Of a stretch of DNA of 64,000 bases, positions 1-9,129 are shown piece by piece. Each line of letters begins with the position of its first letter. Positions within the stretch are counted from its first letter, which is position 1. A model generated the notes under the pieces. The model saw only the letters and a list, made by a program, of their open reading frames with translations, ran no database searches and was not told the DNA's origin. Source of the stretch: Flavobacteriaceae bacterium R38 (GTDB taxonomy: Bacteria > Bacteroidota > Bacteroidia > Flavobacteriales > Flavobacteriaceae); the NCBI GenBank assembly GCA_009901575.1, contig WXYP01000004.1:372001-436000 (forward strand). Reading direction: 5' to 3'. Made by a program: the position numbers and the translations under genes.

Positions 1-774
1 CTGTCTCCTGATAATAAAATAGGAGTAAATAATGAATTTAGAAAACAATTGTGGAATGATTTAAAATATACTGGTATAACACCTAATGAAATTCGAAAAA
101 TAAATTATAATAGTAACGATCTTATTTCATATTTCATTAAGTATAATAGTGCCATGAATTCAGAGTATGTAGATTTTAAGAAAAAAGGTGCTAAAGAGAA
201 GAGTTTTATAAATTTTAAAATTAAAACTGGCCTTGATTTCTCTTCTCTTTCTATTGATCAGCCCAGGCCTTTTGGAAGCTTTACTATTGCTGATTTTGGA
301 CAACAGTTAAGTTTTAGAATTGGAGCAGAATTAGAACTTATTTTACCGTTTAATAAAAATAAATGGGCAATTTTTATTGAATCTAACTACCGAAATTATA
401 ATGGAAGCGATGAAAGAAGAAGGTCAGATGCCTTTGATTTATCTGATGAACAAATAATCGATGTAGATTATTCAGTAATTGAATTCCCAATAGGAGTAAG
501 ACACTATTTCTTTTTAAATGATTATTCAAAACTTTTTATAAACGCGTCAGTTGCTTTAGATTTTCCGATAAATTCAACTATAGATTTTGAAAATACAAAC
601 TTTAGTATTAATCCGACTACTAAATTAGACGTAGGTTTAGGTGTTGGGTATAATTATCGAAATAAATTTAGCCTGGAGTTTAGATATAACCCGGGAACAA
701 GTATAGAAGATTCTGATTCATTTATTACTGATTATAGCTCTGCTTCGATAATTTTAGGGTATAAAATTTTTTAA
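1..774 (+). CDS. Outer-membrane beta-barrel protein, 5' truncated
   Basis: The reading frame is open back to the first base of the window, so only the C-terminal part is present. The first in-frame start-like codon visible is a TTG at 49, but nothing suggests it is the true start. The last ~180 residues alternate hydrophobic and polar positions with many aromatics (for example FSLEFRYNPG and a terminal SIILGYKIF), typical of a small outer-membrane barrel ending in an aromatic residue. The N-terminal portion before the barrel is not recognisable. The specific function is unknown; I infer a PorT/OmpA-barrel-like surface protein of Bacteroidota. Confidence 0.7.
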   Translation: MSPDNKIGVNNEFRKQLWNDLKYTGITPNEIRKINYNSNDLISYFIKYNSAMNSEYVDFKKKGAKEKSFINFKIKTGLDFSSLSIDQPRPFGSFTIADFGQQLSFRIGAELELILPFNKNKWAIFIESNYRNYNGSDERRRSDAFDLSDEQIIDVDYSVIEFPIGVRHYFFLNDYSKLFINASVALDFPINSTIDFENTNFSINPTTKLDVGLGVGYNYRNKFSLEFRYNPGTSIEDSDSFITDYSSASIILGYKIF

Positions 775-786
775 TTAAGATAACAA

Positions 787-814
787 GGGTAGTTTATGAA
801 TTCATAAACTACCC
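787..814. repeat. 28-bp perfect palindrome
   Basis: GGGTAGTTTATGAA followed by its exact reverse complement, 12 bases after the stop of the truncated barrel gene. There is no T-run behind it, so it is not a classical intrinsic terminator. It could be an mRNA 3'-end stabilising hairpin or a protein-binding site. Confidence 0.6.
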
Positions 815-850
815 TACTCCCTATTAAATGATAAAAATACTGATTACCCC

Positions 851-962
851 CATACAACCATAATAAACTACAGAATACCCTTCTTCCGAAAGTACATACA
901 TCTATGCCTTATAACAATTTCTTTCGGCATATTTAAACTGGAAAGAGTTTTTCTTTCAAAAG
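851..962 (-). pseudogene. Decayed fragment of an M3 (Dcp-like) peptidase gene
   Basis: This stretch aligns on the same strand with 4741-4865 inside the intact M3 peptidase gene downstream: most bases match across ~110 positions, with about 17 mismatches and one net 13-base deletion that breaks the frame. The matching part encodes the C-terminal region around the GYSAAYYGYMW segment of the intact protein. Similarity seems to fade after about 965. I see no other part of the peptidase gene nearby, so this is a relic of a second copy or of a partial duplication. It occupies most of the otherwise non-coding space between the barrel gene and the TonB receptor. Confidence 0.75.
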
Positions 963-1131
963 ATCCTAAATACCTCAGACTAATATGTTTTCCGGAAGCT
1001 TTTCGGCTGCTTCCTATACTTTCACATCTTTATAAATACAGAAACATTTCCTTATGGAATAGGTTAAAATTATAATTGAAAAGCTTTCATACAATGTAAA
1101 AAAGAACTTTTGTTAACTTATCCGAATCAAA

Positions 1132-1163
1132 TTTGTTAGACATGTCTAACTTTCATATATTTG
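1132..1163 (+). promoter_or_regulatory. Promoter with 16-bp palindromic operator for the TonB receptor
   Basis: A TTTG at 1132-1135 and a perfect TATATTTG at 1156-1163 are separated by 20 bases, matching the Bacteroidota -33/-7 pattern. Between them lies GTTAGACATGTCTAAC (1135-1150), a perfect palindrome that overlaps the -33 element. A regulator bound there would block RNA polymerase. Palindromes of this length and type occur in DtxR/MntR-type metalloregulator sites, but the regulator cannot be named from sequence alone. Confidence 0.65.
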
Positions 1164-1245
1164 CCCAGCAAAAACAACTGAAATTACATAGCTAAATATT
1201 CAAAATGAAAACCTATAGGACGAAAAGGTTGGCAATGTTACAGTA

Positions 1246-3672
1246 GTGATAGTTTTTAAATTACAACATAAAGTGAAACAACATTTTATAATTATATTTT
1301 TTTTAGCCATTTGGTCATCATCAGTAAAGGCTCAAGAAACATCTTGTACATATTCGATTAAAGGTAAAATACTGGATATTGCAACCAAACAACCTATACC
1401 TTACGTTACTGTTAAGGTGAAGGATATAGAAAAATATGCATTAACCGATGAAAAAGGAGATTTTGTAATTGAAGATTTATGCTCCAATACTAATATACTT
1501 ATTATTTCATATTTGGGTTATGCCAGTATAACTAAAGAGCATAAACCAGGTGTAGATTCTCATTTTTATTTAACCCAGGAAGTTACCGATTTGGATGGAG
1601 TGACCGTTCGGGGAGAAAAAAGTAAAGAAGAAGGGACAGAAACCATTTCGCAAGTCAGGCTTTCCAAGGAAGATATAAGAAGCATCCCGACACAATCTTT
1701 GGGGGCTGCAGTGGCCGAAGTAGACGGAGTAACATTTGCATCTGTAGGGTCAAATGTACAATTACCGGTCATTCACGGACTCACAGGAAACCGAATCTTA
1801 TTTTTAAACAATGGCATAAAACACGCTTTTCAAAACTGGGGGAACCAGCATGCTCCAGAGATAGACATAAATGCTGCGAATAATGTTACTGTGGTTAAAG
1901 GTGCTGCCGGAGTAAGATTTGGACCTGAAGCCTTAAGTGGTGTTGTTCTTGTTGATGCCAATCCTTTACTATTAGACAATCCTTTTTATGCGAATGTCGG
2001 GACAAGTTTCCAGACCAATGGACGTGGTGGAAATGCTAATTTTGAAATTGGAAATGGTGCAAAAAAATGGAGTTATTTTCTTAATGGAAGTTATACCCGA
2101 TTAGGAGATCGAAGTGCTCCGGATTTTAATTTAACCAATACAGGGAAAGAAGAACGTGCATACGGTTTTGGAGTGTTACATCATCTTGATGAATGGGATT
2201 TCAAGATTTACTATAATTTTGTTGAGCAGGACTTAGGACAACTACGAGGGGCGTTTGCCGTGACTGCAGATGCTTTTATTGAAGCGATCAATGCAGATGT
2301 TCCCAGATTTACATTTCCTTTCTCATACGACATTAATGAACCAAATCAGGTTTTACAACATCAATTGGCAAAAGCTGAAGTAGATTGGAATTATTCTGAT
2401 CAAGGAAAATTGACTTTTCGTTTTGGAACCCAATTAAATAAAAGGGAAGAGTTTGACGTAAGGAGAAATGCCGAGTTGCCTATTATAGATTTGGAGCTAA
2501 CCACTTTTGATTATCAATTGGAATGGAAGCATCCTAAATGGAAAGGGCTGGATGGTTTGATTGGAGTACAATATTTTATTCAGGAAAATGAAAATGATGC
2601 GCCAAGAACACTAACAACTCCTTTTATACCTAATTATGTAGCAAAACGATTTAGCATTTTTGCTACAGAAAAAGTAAAATTTGGTCAAAATACACTCGAA
2701 GCAGGTGTACGTTTTGATATTGAAGAAAATAATATAGCGGGACGTGAAGTGAATCAGGATATTTTTAGAGATCGATATACCTTTACTAATTTTACCGCTT
2801 CGTTAGGATATCAATGGAGGCTTTCAGATAACAGTACGTTTAGAACCAATCTAGGTTCTGCGTTTCGTACGCCTAATGTGGCAGAGCTTTTTAGTTTTGG
2901 ACAACAGGGGTTTTCATCAACTTTTGGACTCCTGCGATTTACCAATAATAATGGTGTACTTAGTACCAGTGAAGTCACCCTTTTAGATGATAGTGATGTA
3001 GATTTAGAAAGAGGATATAAGTTTACCAACGAGTTCAGAACGTCTAATGAAAACAATGCGCATGCTGTAACAGTATATGGGCACTATATTGAAAACTTTG
3101 TTTTTGACAGACCCTTAGGTGTTTTTGGAGGGGTTAGAGGTCCTCAGTTTGCTTTTTTTGTTGATCAGGCCGATGCCCTATTTCTCGGATTTGATTATAC
3201 CTGGAAAAAAGAGTTAACAAAAAAAATATCAGCAACTTATGGTTTTAGTTATCTGTGGTCTAGAAATGTGGGGGAAAACGAACCTTTGATTAATCAACCT
3301 CCAATTTCTACAAATCTTGAGGTACAATGGGACCAGGGGAAATTGTGGTTTTTTGAGTCTTCAAAATGGAGTATTCGTCCCAGTTATACTTTTAGACAAT
3401 TTCAGGCACCACGTACTGTGCGTCCTGAAAGTTTAGTAGATGGATCTGAGATTATTACTGAAAATTCTGAAATTTTTGATTTTATAGATGCTCCTGATGG
3501 ATATTTTTTGTTGGATGCATCCTGGAATTTTAAATGGAAAAATCTTAGCGGAGGGATTACCGCACAAAACTTATTAAATACCAGTTATCGAAACTACCTT
3601 AACGAATTTAGATATTTTTCAGATGAACCGGGGATCAACTTACTCTTTTCACTAAACTATAATTTTAAATAA
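1246..3672 (+). CDS. TonB-dependent outer-membrane receptor, ZnuD-like
   Basis: 808 residues from a GTG start; a second GTG at 1273 would give a tighter signal peptide, and I see no usable ATG. After the signal peptide (to about residue 29, ending KAQE) comes a carboxypeptidase-regulatory-like beta-sandwich (~35-115, with DEKGDFVIEDL), a plug domain (~135-240) and a 22-strand-type barrel ending LNYNFK. The plug contains QHAPEIDINAANNVTVVKGA, resembling the 'HAP.ID...ieVirGpa' segment of ZnuD-like receptors, so a metal or small-chelate substrate is possible. A lipoprotein follows 89 bases later. The palindromic operator upstream fits metal-responsive control. Substrate assignment is inference. 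Confidence 0.88.
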   Translation: MIVFKLQHKVKQHFIIIFFLAIWSSSVKAQETSCTYSIKGKILDIATKQPIPYVTVKVKDIEKYALTDEKGDFVIEDLCSNTNILIISYLGYASITKEHKPGVDSHFYLTQEVTDLDGVTVRGEKSKEEGTETISQVRLSKEDIRSIPTQSLGAAVAEVDGVTFASVGSNVQLPVIHGLTGNRILFLNNGIKHAFQNWGNQHAPEIDINAANNVTVVKGAAGVRFGPEALSGVVLVDANPLLLDNPFYANVGTSFQTNGRGGNANFEIGNGAKKWSYFLNGSYTRLGDRSAPDFNLTNTGKEERAYGFGVLHHLDEWDFKIYYNFVEQDLGQLRGAFAVTADAFIEAINADVPRFTFPFSYDINEPNQVLQHQLAKAEVDWNYSDQGKLTFRFGTQLNKREEFDVRRNAELPIIDLELTTFDYQLEWKHPKWKGLDGLIGVQYFIQENENDAPRTLTTPFIPNYVAKRFSIFATEKVKFGQNTLEAGVRFDIEENNIAGREVNQDIFRDRYTFTNFTASLGYQWRLSDNSTFRTNLGSAFRTPNVAELFSFGQQGFSSTFGLLRFTNNNGVLSTSEVTLLDDSDVDLERGYKFTNEFRTSNENNAHAVTVYGHYIENFVFDRPLGVFGGVRGPQFAFFVDQADALFLGFDYTWKKELTKKISATYGFSYLWSRNVGENEPLINQPPISTNLEVQWDQGKLWFFESSKWSIRPSYTFRQFQAPRTVRPESLVDGSEIITENSEIFDFIDAPDGYFLLDASWNFKWKNLSGGITAQNLLNTSYRNYLNEFRYFSDEPGINLLFSLNYNFK

Positions 3673-3761
3673 GAACGCTTTGAATACAAGAACTTATGAA
3701 GTTCTTGGCAATTGAGATACAATCATAAAAATCAAATAAGAATCAAAATCGAAAAGTAAAA

Positions 3762-4397
3762 ATGAAAACAAATAATCAATTTATTAGCTATCGCTTAATA
3801 ATCGTCTTATTTGTAGCCGCAGGAATAATGACAAGTTGTATTGACGATGATGTAGAAGCACCTGCACCAATAAATGAAGTGGAAACTTTTACTGACATCA
3901 CACTCGTTTTCACTAATGCAAATGATCCGTCTGATGTAGTAACAGCACTGGCAACAGATCCGGATGGAGAAGGAATACAAGAATTGACCATATCTGATGA
4001 AATTGTATTGAGCTCGACTACTCAGTACATATTAACTTTTAATATATTCAACAACTTAGAGAATCCCGGAGTAGATATTGGTGCAGAAATTCTTGAAGAA
4101 GACGATGAACACCAATTTTTCTATAGTTTTACAGAGAACGCTTTTAGTAATCCTACAGGAAACGGAAATATAGACATGGCTAATGATGAGTTAAATTATG
4201 AAGATTTAGATGACAATAACCTACCTGTTGGTTTAGAAACAGCATGGACTACAGACACAGCAATAACAGGTGGAATGTTTAGAGTCAGATTACAGCATCA
4301 ACCTGCTGTAAATGGGAATTTAGTAAAGACAGCTACATCTACGTCTAACTCCGGAGATACCGATTTTGATTTAACATTTACGTTAAATATCCAATAG
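3762..4397 (+). CDS. Surface/periplasmic lipoprotein paired with TonB receptor
   Basis: 211 residues with an N-terminal hydrophobic segment and lipobox ending MTSC near residue 26, followed by an acidic DDD stretch typical of surface-exposed lipoproteins in Bacteroidota. The mature protein is rich in acidic and beta-type sequence and carries EDDEHQFFY and a DDNNLPVGLETA segment, which I recognise from a Flavobacteriia family sometimes named 'type 1 periplasmic binding fold superfamily protein' and often found next to a TonB receptor. It lies just downstream of the receptor on the same strand and ends in a shared terminator, so I infer an operon and a role in capturing the receptor's substrate. 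The molecular function is unknown. Confidence 0.75.
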   Translation: MKTNNQFISYRLIIVLFVAAGIMTSCIDDDVEAPAPINEVETFTDITLVFTNANDPSDVVTALATDPDGEGIQELTISDEIVLSSTTQYILTFNIFNNLENPGVDIGAEILEEDDEHQFFYSFTENAFSNPTGNGNIDMANDELNYEDLDDNNLPVGLETAWTTDTAITGGMFRVRLQHQPAVNGNLVKTATSTSNSGDTDFDLTFTLNIQ

Positions 4398-4418
4398 GTA
4401 TTTAAGTAAAGAAAAAAC

Positions 4419-4459
4419 TAAAACTCCCACTTTGTTCATAGAACATCGTGGGAGTTTTT
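4419..4459. terminator. Bidirectional intrinsic terminator
   Basis: AAAACTCCCAC pairs with GTGGGAGTTTT around a 17-base loop. A/T runs on both sides let it stop the receptor/lipoprotein operon from the left and the M3 peptidase transcript from the right. Confidence 0.85.
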
Positions 4460-4527
4460 ATATCTGGTATTTTAAAAAATTTTTGAAGAAAATAACCTCA
4501 AAAAGAATTAAAAATCAGCATTTAATA

Positions 4528-6696
4528 TTATTCAGAAGGTACTGGAAAACCACGATCTCTCATGATAGCATCAATTTTAGCGTCACGTCCTCTAAATTTT
4601 CTATATGCTTCTGCCGGATCTAATGAGTTTCTAGGTGCAAATAAGTATTTTACTAGTTTGGCAGCAACTTCTTCATCATAGAATCCGCCCGGAGCCTCTT
4701 TAAAAGCCTCAGAAGCGTCAGAAGTTAATACATCTGCCCACATATAACCATAATAAGCTGCAGAATACCCTTCTCCGGAAAATACATGTCCGAAATGCGG
4801 AGATCTATGTCTCATAACAATTTCTTTTGGCATGTTAAGACTGGCAAGAGTCTCTCTTTCAAAAGTATCCGGGTCAATATTCTCAGGATCGGTTGTATGA
4901 TATTTCATATCGATTAAAGCCGATGCAAGATATTCTGTAGTAGCAAATCCTTGATTAAAAGTAGCTGCTTTTTTGATTTTTGCAACTAATTCCTGCGGAA
5001 TTACTTCCCCGGTTTTATGATGTACTAAAAACTGATTAATTACTTCATCTGTAGATAACCAGCGTTCTAACAATTGTGACTGAAACTCTGTATAATCTCG
5101 AACTCCTCCATTTAGCGTTGGGTATTTTACATTAGACGATAAAAAGTGTAGTGCATGCCCAAATTCGTGGAAAAAAGTTTCAGCATCATTCCATGAAACT
5201 AATACAGCTTCTCCCGGGGCAGGTTTAATAAAATTAGAATTGTTAGAAGAAAGTACTGTTTCTTTACCATCAAAAGTGGTATGACTTCTGTAGGTCGTAG
5301 CCCAAGCCCCAGATCGTTTTCCGGTACGTGCAAAAGGATCGAGATACCATAATCCGATATGCTCTCCAGATGTTTTATCAGTTACTTCCCATACGTTTAC
5401 ATCTTCATGGAAAACAGGAACACTACCTTCTGGTACAGGTTTAAAATCAAAATTAAATAACCTCTCTGCAGTATAAAACAATGCCTGGGTTAGTTTGTCC
5501 AATTGCAGGTATTGCTTTACTTCATCAGAATCTAAATTGTATTTGCTCTTACGTACTTTTTCGGCATAATAACGATAATCCCAGGGCTCTATAGTAATAT
5601 TATCTCCATTGGCATCTGCGACTGCTTGCATATCTGCCACTTCTTCTTTTACCCTGGCTATAGCTGCAGGCCAAACGTTATTCATTAGCTCCATTGCATT
5701 TTCAGGAGTCTTAGCCATTCTATTTTGTAATCGCCAGGAAGCATAATTATCATAACCTAAAAGGCCAACGCGCTCATGTCTTAGTTTTAATATTTTAGCA
5801 ATATTCTCATTATTGTCGTACTCATCCCCATTATCTCCTCTGGAATAATAATTATTCCAAACCTTTTCCCGAAGTGCTCTTTCATCAGAATATGTTAGAA
5901 AAGGATCCATTGAAGAACGTGTATTGGTCACTGCATATTTACCTTCTTGACCTTTATCAGTTGCAATTTTAGCAGCTGCACTGATGTAAGATTCGGGAAG
6001 ACCACTTAATTGATCTTTGGTTAAATAAACAACGTAATTTTCTTCATCTGCCAGGATATTATTAGAAAAATTGGTATGCAGGGTAGATAACTCTTTATTG
6101 ATGGCAGCATAACGTGCTTTATCTTCTTCATTTAATTCGGCACCATTCATAGCAAAGCTTTCATAAGTCAATTGAACCACACGTTGTTGATCTTCATCAA
6201 GCGGATTCTCTAATGAACTTTCATATACTGCTTTGATACGTTCAAATAACTTTTTATTCTGAGAAATTTTAGAATTAAATTCTGATAATTTTGGTGCCAA
6301 TTCACGCTGAACTTCTCTAAATTCAGGAGAAGATACATTACTCCCTAATATTCCGTAATACGTAAAAACCCTGCCTAAGTCACTACCAGCCCTTTCCATA
6401 GCTTCAATAGTGTTTTCAAAAGTAGGGGCTTCTGAGTTATTGGCTATAGCATCAATTTCTTCCAGGTTTAATGCCATTCCAATTTCCATGGCTTCTTTAA
6501 CGTCGCTTACCTGCATTTTATCAAAAGCCGGAGTACCGCTATAAGGCCCTGTCCATTCTTTTAGTAGAATGTTTGAAGTATCGCTCTCTTTCAAATCGGT
6601 ATTTTTTGCTTTATCACAACTTCCCATCAGAAATAAAGCACATATGCTTACTGTTTTTAGAGTTGTCGTAATAGATGATTGTAGTATTGAACTCAT
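4528..6696 (-). CDS. dcp: M3 family oligopeptidase (peptidyl-dipeptidase Dcp-like), lipoprotein
   Basis: 722 residues. A hydrophobic N-terminus with lipobox LMGSC predicts a lipid-anchored, extracytoplasmic enzyme. The zinc-binding HEFGH motif sits at residues 510-514, with the third metal ligand expected in the following EYLASALIDM helix region, as in thimet oligopeptidase/Dcp enzymes. Length is that of the family, and the C-terminal GEGYSAAYYGYMW segment is the conserved M3 substrate-binding region. It would cleave dipeptides from the C-terminus of short peptides. It is apparently monocistronic. A decayed fragment of a paralogue lies at 851-962. Confidence 0.92.
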   Translation of the reverse strand: MSSILQSSITTTLKTVSICALFLMGSCDKAKNTDLKESDTSNILLKEWTGPYSGTPAFDKMQVSDVKEAMEIGMALNLEEIDAIANNSEAPTFENTIEAMERAGSDLGRVFTYYGILGSNVSSPEFREVQRELAPKLSEFNSKISQNKKLFERIKAVYESSLENPLDEDQQRVVQLTYESFAMNGAELNEEDKARYAAINKELSTLHTNFSNNILADEENYVVYLTKDQLSGLPESYISAAAKIATDKGQEGKYAVTNTRSSMDPFLTYSDERALREKVWNNYYSRGDNGDEYDNNENIAKILKLRHERVGLLGYDNYASWRLQNRMAKTPENAMELMNNVWPAAIARVKEEVADMQAVADANGDNITIEPWDYRYYAEKVRKSKYNLDSDEVKQYLQLDKLTQALFYTAERLFNFDFKPVPEGSVPVFHEDVNVWEVTDKTSGEHIGLWYLDPFARTGKRSGAWATTYRSHTTFDGKETVLSSNNSNFIKPAPGEAVLVSWNDAETFFHEFGHALHFLSSNVKYPTLNGGVRDYTEFQSQLLERWLSTDEVINQFLVHHKTGEVIPQELVAKIKKAATFNQGFATTEYLASALIDMKYHTTDPENIDPDTFERETLASLNMPKEIVMRHRSPHFGHVFSGEGYSAAYYGYMWADVLTSDASEAFKEAPGGFYDEEVAAKLVKYLFAPRNSLDPAEAYRKFRGRDAKIDAIMRDRGFPVPSE

Positions 6697-6782
6697 TTTC
6701 TTTGATGATTATTTTTAAGCAATAAAGATATGTTAATCATCTATTAAAAGACTTAAAGAAATCTTAATTATATGCTTTTTAA

Positions 6783-7040
6783 TTAATTAGGACCAACTCC
6801 ACACCCTGGAGCACACGTATGAGTCGCATCAATTGAGGTGTTTGTAGTAACTGTTACTGGACAAGGACAGGAATTTGTTTGACAACTTGTATTAAGACAA
6901 ACAGTAGGACTGGTATAACATGCAGTATTATCTTCAAAAAAAATACTGATTTGATCATCTCCATTACCACCATTAATTTTATTTAAGCTGGAGATATTTA
7001 TTTTGTGAAACCGTAATTTTTTGATCTTTAATTTTTTCAT
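6783..7040 (-). CDS. GG-leader Cys-rich precursor peptide (class I lanthipeptide-like), copy 1
   Basis: 85 residues. The basic leader (MKKLKIKKLRFHKINISSLN) fits the LxLxKxxIxxLN pattern of class I lanthipeptide-type precursors in Bacteroidota and ends in KINGG near residue 25. The core (~60 residues) has seven Cys and many Thr/Ser, with a CPC and a C-terminal HTCAPGCG, suitable for thioether or disulfide crosslinking. A TACATTTA -7-like box lies 24 bases upstream of the start (7064-7071 on the other strand). It sits downstream of, and on the same strand as, the TPR-AraC regulator gene. No modification enzyme is adjacent. The product class is inferred from the leader only. Confidence 0.75.
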   Translation of the reverse strand: MKKLKIKKLRFHKINISSLNKINGGNGDDQISIFFEDNTACYTSPTVCLNTSCQTNSCPCPVTVTTNTSIDATHTCAPGCGVGPN

Positions 7041-7159
7041 GGCATTTTATAGTTAAATCAAAGTAAATGTAAAAGATTCTATCTATTAAAAGTGCTATAC
7101 AATTTGATTAAGAGTCGGAGTTCAAGGAATTCCGTATTAAATTTTAACAAGTTAGAGAT

Positions 7160-8866
7160 TTACTTTTCTAATTGTTTAATAAAGAAAGAAGGGTATAAAC
7201 CAGAATATCTATGAAAAGCTTTAGCAAAAGTTTCAGAATTATTAAATCCTACTTCCTGAGCGATAGATTTGACTGCATATTTTCTAAAAAAACGATCTTT
7301 CTGTAATCGATCAATAGCATACTGTATTCTCAGATCATTTATATATATTCTAAAGCTTTTATTTTCATTAAAATTGATAACCATAGATAAATACTTGGAA
7401 TTAGTATTCAATTTTTTTGCAAGTGTTGTTAAGGAAAGGTGCTGATCTGTATACCCTTGCTTGTTTTTAAAAATTTCAAGCCTATTCAGAATATGATTAA
7501 TAATTTCATCAGGCACATCTATGGCTTCTTTAGACTCTGTTTTTTGAGATTTTAAATTTTTATTTTTCTGTGCTTGTATAAACTGGTTAAAACGTTTTTT
7601 ATAAATACGCTGTTTATTAAAGAAATAAATAATTCCTCCAATTGCTATTAACAATAAAATAATCAGGATAGTATTTCTACTATATTCGATTCTTCTTTTA
7701 CTTTCAGTAGCTTGGATTTGTAAATCTTTTTCCTGGATCAATTTATTGTTTTCATACTCATTAATAATTTTTTTATTTAAATACCTATAATCACTTTGTA
7801 AAATACTATCAAATTTTAGTAACAGTTGAGAATAATACAATTCATTTTTTAGGCTTTTTATACTTTTATAATAGTCGATTAAAATTCTATAATCAACCTT
7901 TGTTTCAGGAACAACACTTTGTTTTTTTTGAAAAATAGAAACAGCTTTTTTTAAATAATTAATGCCCTGTTTTTGGTTATTAAATTTATAGTGAGATTTA
8001 CCTAAATAAGAATAAACTACTAAAAGATCCAGGTTTTCTTTTAAAAGATCTGAACTATCTTTTTTTTGTTTAAAAAATGGTAATACTTTAGAAATACTAT
8101 CAACAGCATTCCTGTAATTTTCTTTACTGTATTCTACAATACCTTGAAGAAGTATAAACTGATGATGCCAATATCCTTTTTTATTATGCTTTGTTTCCAG
8201 GAACCCCTTTTTATTATAGAAAGAAGCTGAATCTAAATAATCGAGTTTCCTGTAAACATTTGATAAATTATAGATAGAGTTATAATAATGAATTGAATCT
8301 TTCTTTTTTGATTTAGAAATAAATTGATGAAACTCTTTAAGGTGAACTAAAGCTTCTTTGTATTCTCCCAAATTGCTCTGGACTAAGCCGATTTTCATTT
8401 TAATTTGAAATCGAAGAGAAGAGTTGTCTTTATGTAAGTACTTATTAGCTAGAAGGTAATTGTCTAATGCTTTTTTAAAGTTTAATTTTTTTCTATAAAT
8501 ATCACCTTTAAAGTTAAATATATGAGAAGGATAAATAAGATGATTCCATTTTTTAGTTATATCAATTAAACTATCAAGATATAACAGTCCTTTTTCTTCA
8601 TGTTGAAACATAAATGCTATGTAGTGGTACCCTTCTGCTAATGATATAGAATCTTGTTCATTTTTTGCTTTTTGTATTAAAGATTTTGCATGGATTCCAG
8701 AAATCAAATAATTATAATTGGAGTTTTCTATAATAGTTTTGAGTTCTTTATACGTCTTTGCTTTAAGAGTATCGGGAATTTTAAAAGAATTCTGTGCTTG
8801 AGTATAGGAAAATAAAGAGAAGCACATATAAAAGACTATTCCCCCCAAAATAGAATTGTTAAACAT
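7160..8866 (-). CDS. Membrane-anchored TPR-AraC transcriptional regulator, copy 1
   Basis: 568 residues. A signal peptide/N-terminal membrane segment (ending near TQAQ, ~24) is followed by ~350 residues of helical TPR-type repeats, one transmembrane helix near residue 400 (ILIILLLIAIGGIIYFF), a basic linker and a C-terminal AraC-type double helix-turn-helix (~465-565, with NSKYLS, FRIYINDLRIQYA and GFNNSETFAKAF). The predicted topology puts the TPR part in the periplasm and the DNA-binding part in the cytoplasm, making a one-component transmembrane sensor. It is a clear paralogue of the copy 2.6 kb downstream. GG-peptide genes lie on both sides, one divergent. I infer that it senses an exported peptide or envelope signal and controls these peptide genes. 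Confidence 0.85.
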   Translation of the reverse strand: MFNNSILGGIVFYMCFSLFSYTQAQNSFKIPDTLKAKTYKELKTIIENSNYNYLISGIHAKSLIQKAKNEQDSISLAEGYHYIAFMFQHEEKGLLYLDSLIDITKKWNHLIYPSHIFNFKGDIYRKKLNFKKALDNYLLANKYLHKDNSSLRFQIKMKIGLVQSNLGEYKEALVHLKEFHQFISKSKKKDSIHYYNSIYNLSNVYRKLDYLDSASFYNKKGFLETKHNKKGYWHHQFILLQGIVEYSKENYRNAVDSISKVLPFFKQKKDSSDLLKENLDLLVVYSYLGKSHYKFNNQKQGINYLKKAVSIFQKKQSVVPETKVDYRILIDYYKSIKSLKNELYYSQLLLKFDSILQSDYRYLNKKIINEYENNKLIQEKDLQIQATESKRRIEYSRNTILIILLLIAIGGIIYFFNKQRIYKKRFNQFIQAQKNKNLKSQKTESKEAIDVPDEIINHILNRLEIFKNKQGYTDQHLSLTTLAKKLNTNSKYLSMVINFNENKSFRIYINDLRIQYAIDRLQKDRFFRKYAVKSIAQEVGFNNSETFAKAFHRYSGLYPSFFIKQLEK

Positions 8867-8985
8867 CTTTTTTATAGCTATTTACAGCAAGCTACTATTT
8901 TTAGAAGAACTATCAAAATAAAGCTAATTGATTTCTAATGAATAGAATAGAATTCTCACCCTCAATTTAAATAATAAAAAACTAT

Positions 8986-9073
8986 AAGTCGGTTTTCAGT
9001 GAATTACAAAGTCGGTTTTCATGAAAACAGATTTATAACACTTGATTAATACTTTTTTACCCCATTACATTTA
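8986..9073 (+). promoter_or_regulatory. Direct-repeat operator and promoter of the divergent precursor, cassette 1
   Basis: AAGTCGGTTTTCA occurs twice, at 8986-8998 and 9009-9021, 23 bases apart, which is the two-turn spacing typical of AraC-family half-sites. A TTG at 9042-9044 and TACATTTA at 9066-9073 with a 21-base gap make a Bacteroidota-type promoter for the precursor at 9130. The GTCGGTTTTC core of the second repeat starts 31 bases before the -33 TTG, almost the same as in cassette 2. Confidence 0.6.
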
Positions 9074-9129
9074 CTCCAATCCTGATACTGTTCAGGAAGT
9101 TAAATATTAACCATAAAACTTTATTTAAA

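Noticed and set aside
1205-1246. 13-codon ORF (MKTYRTKRLAMLQ) ending just before the GTG start of the TonB receptor
   Set aside because: Different frame from the receptor, no family resemblance and no paired RNA structure; a leader-peptide role cannot be supported.
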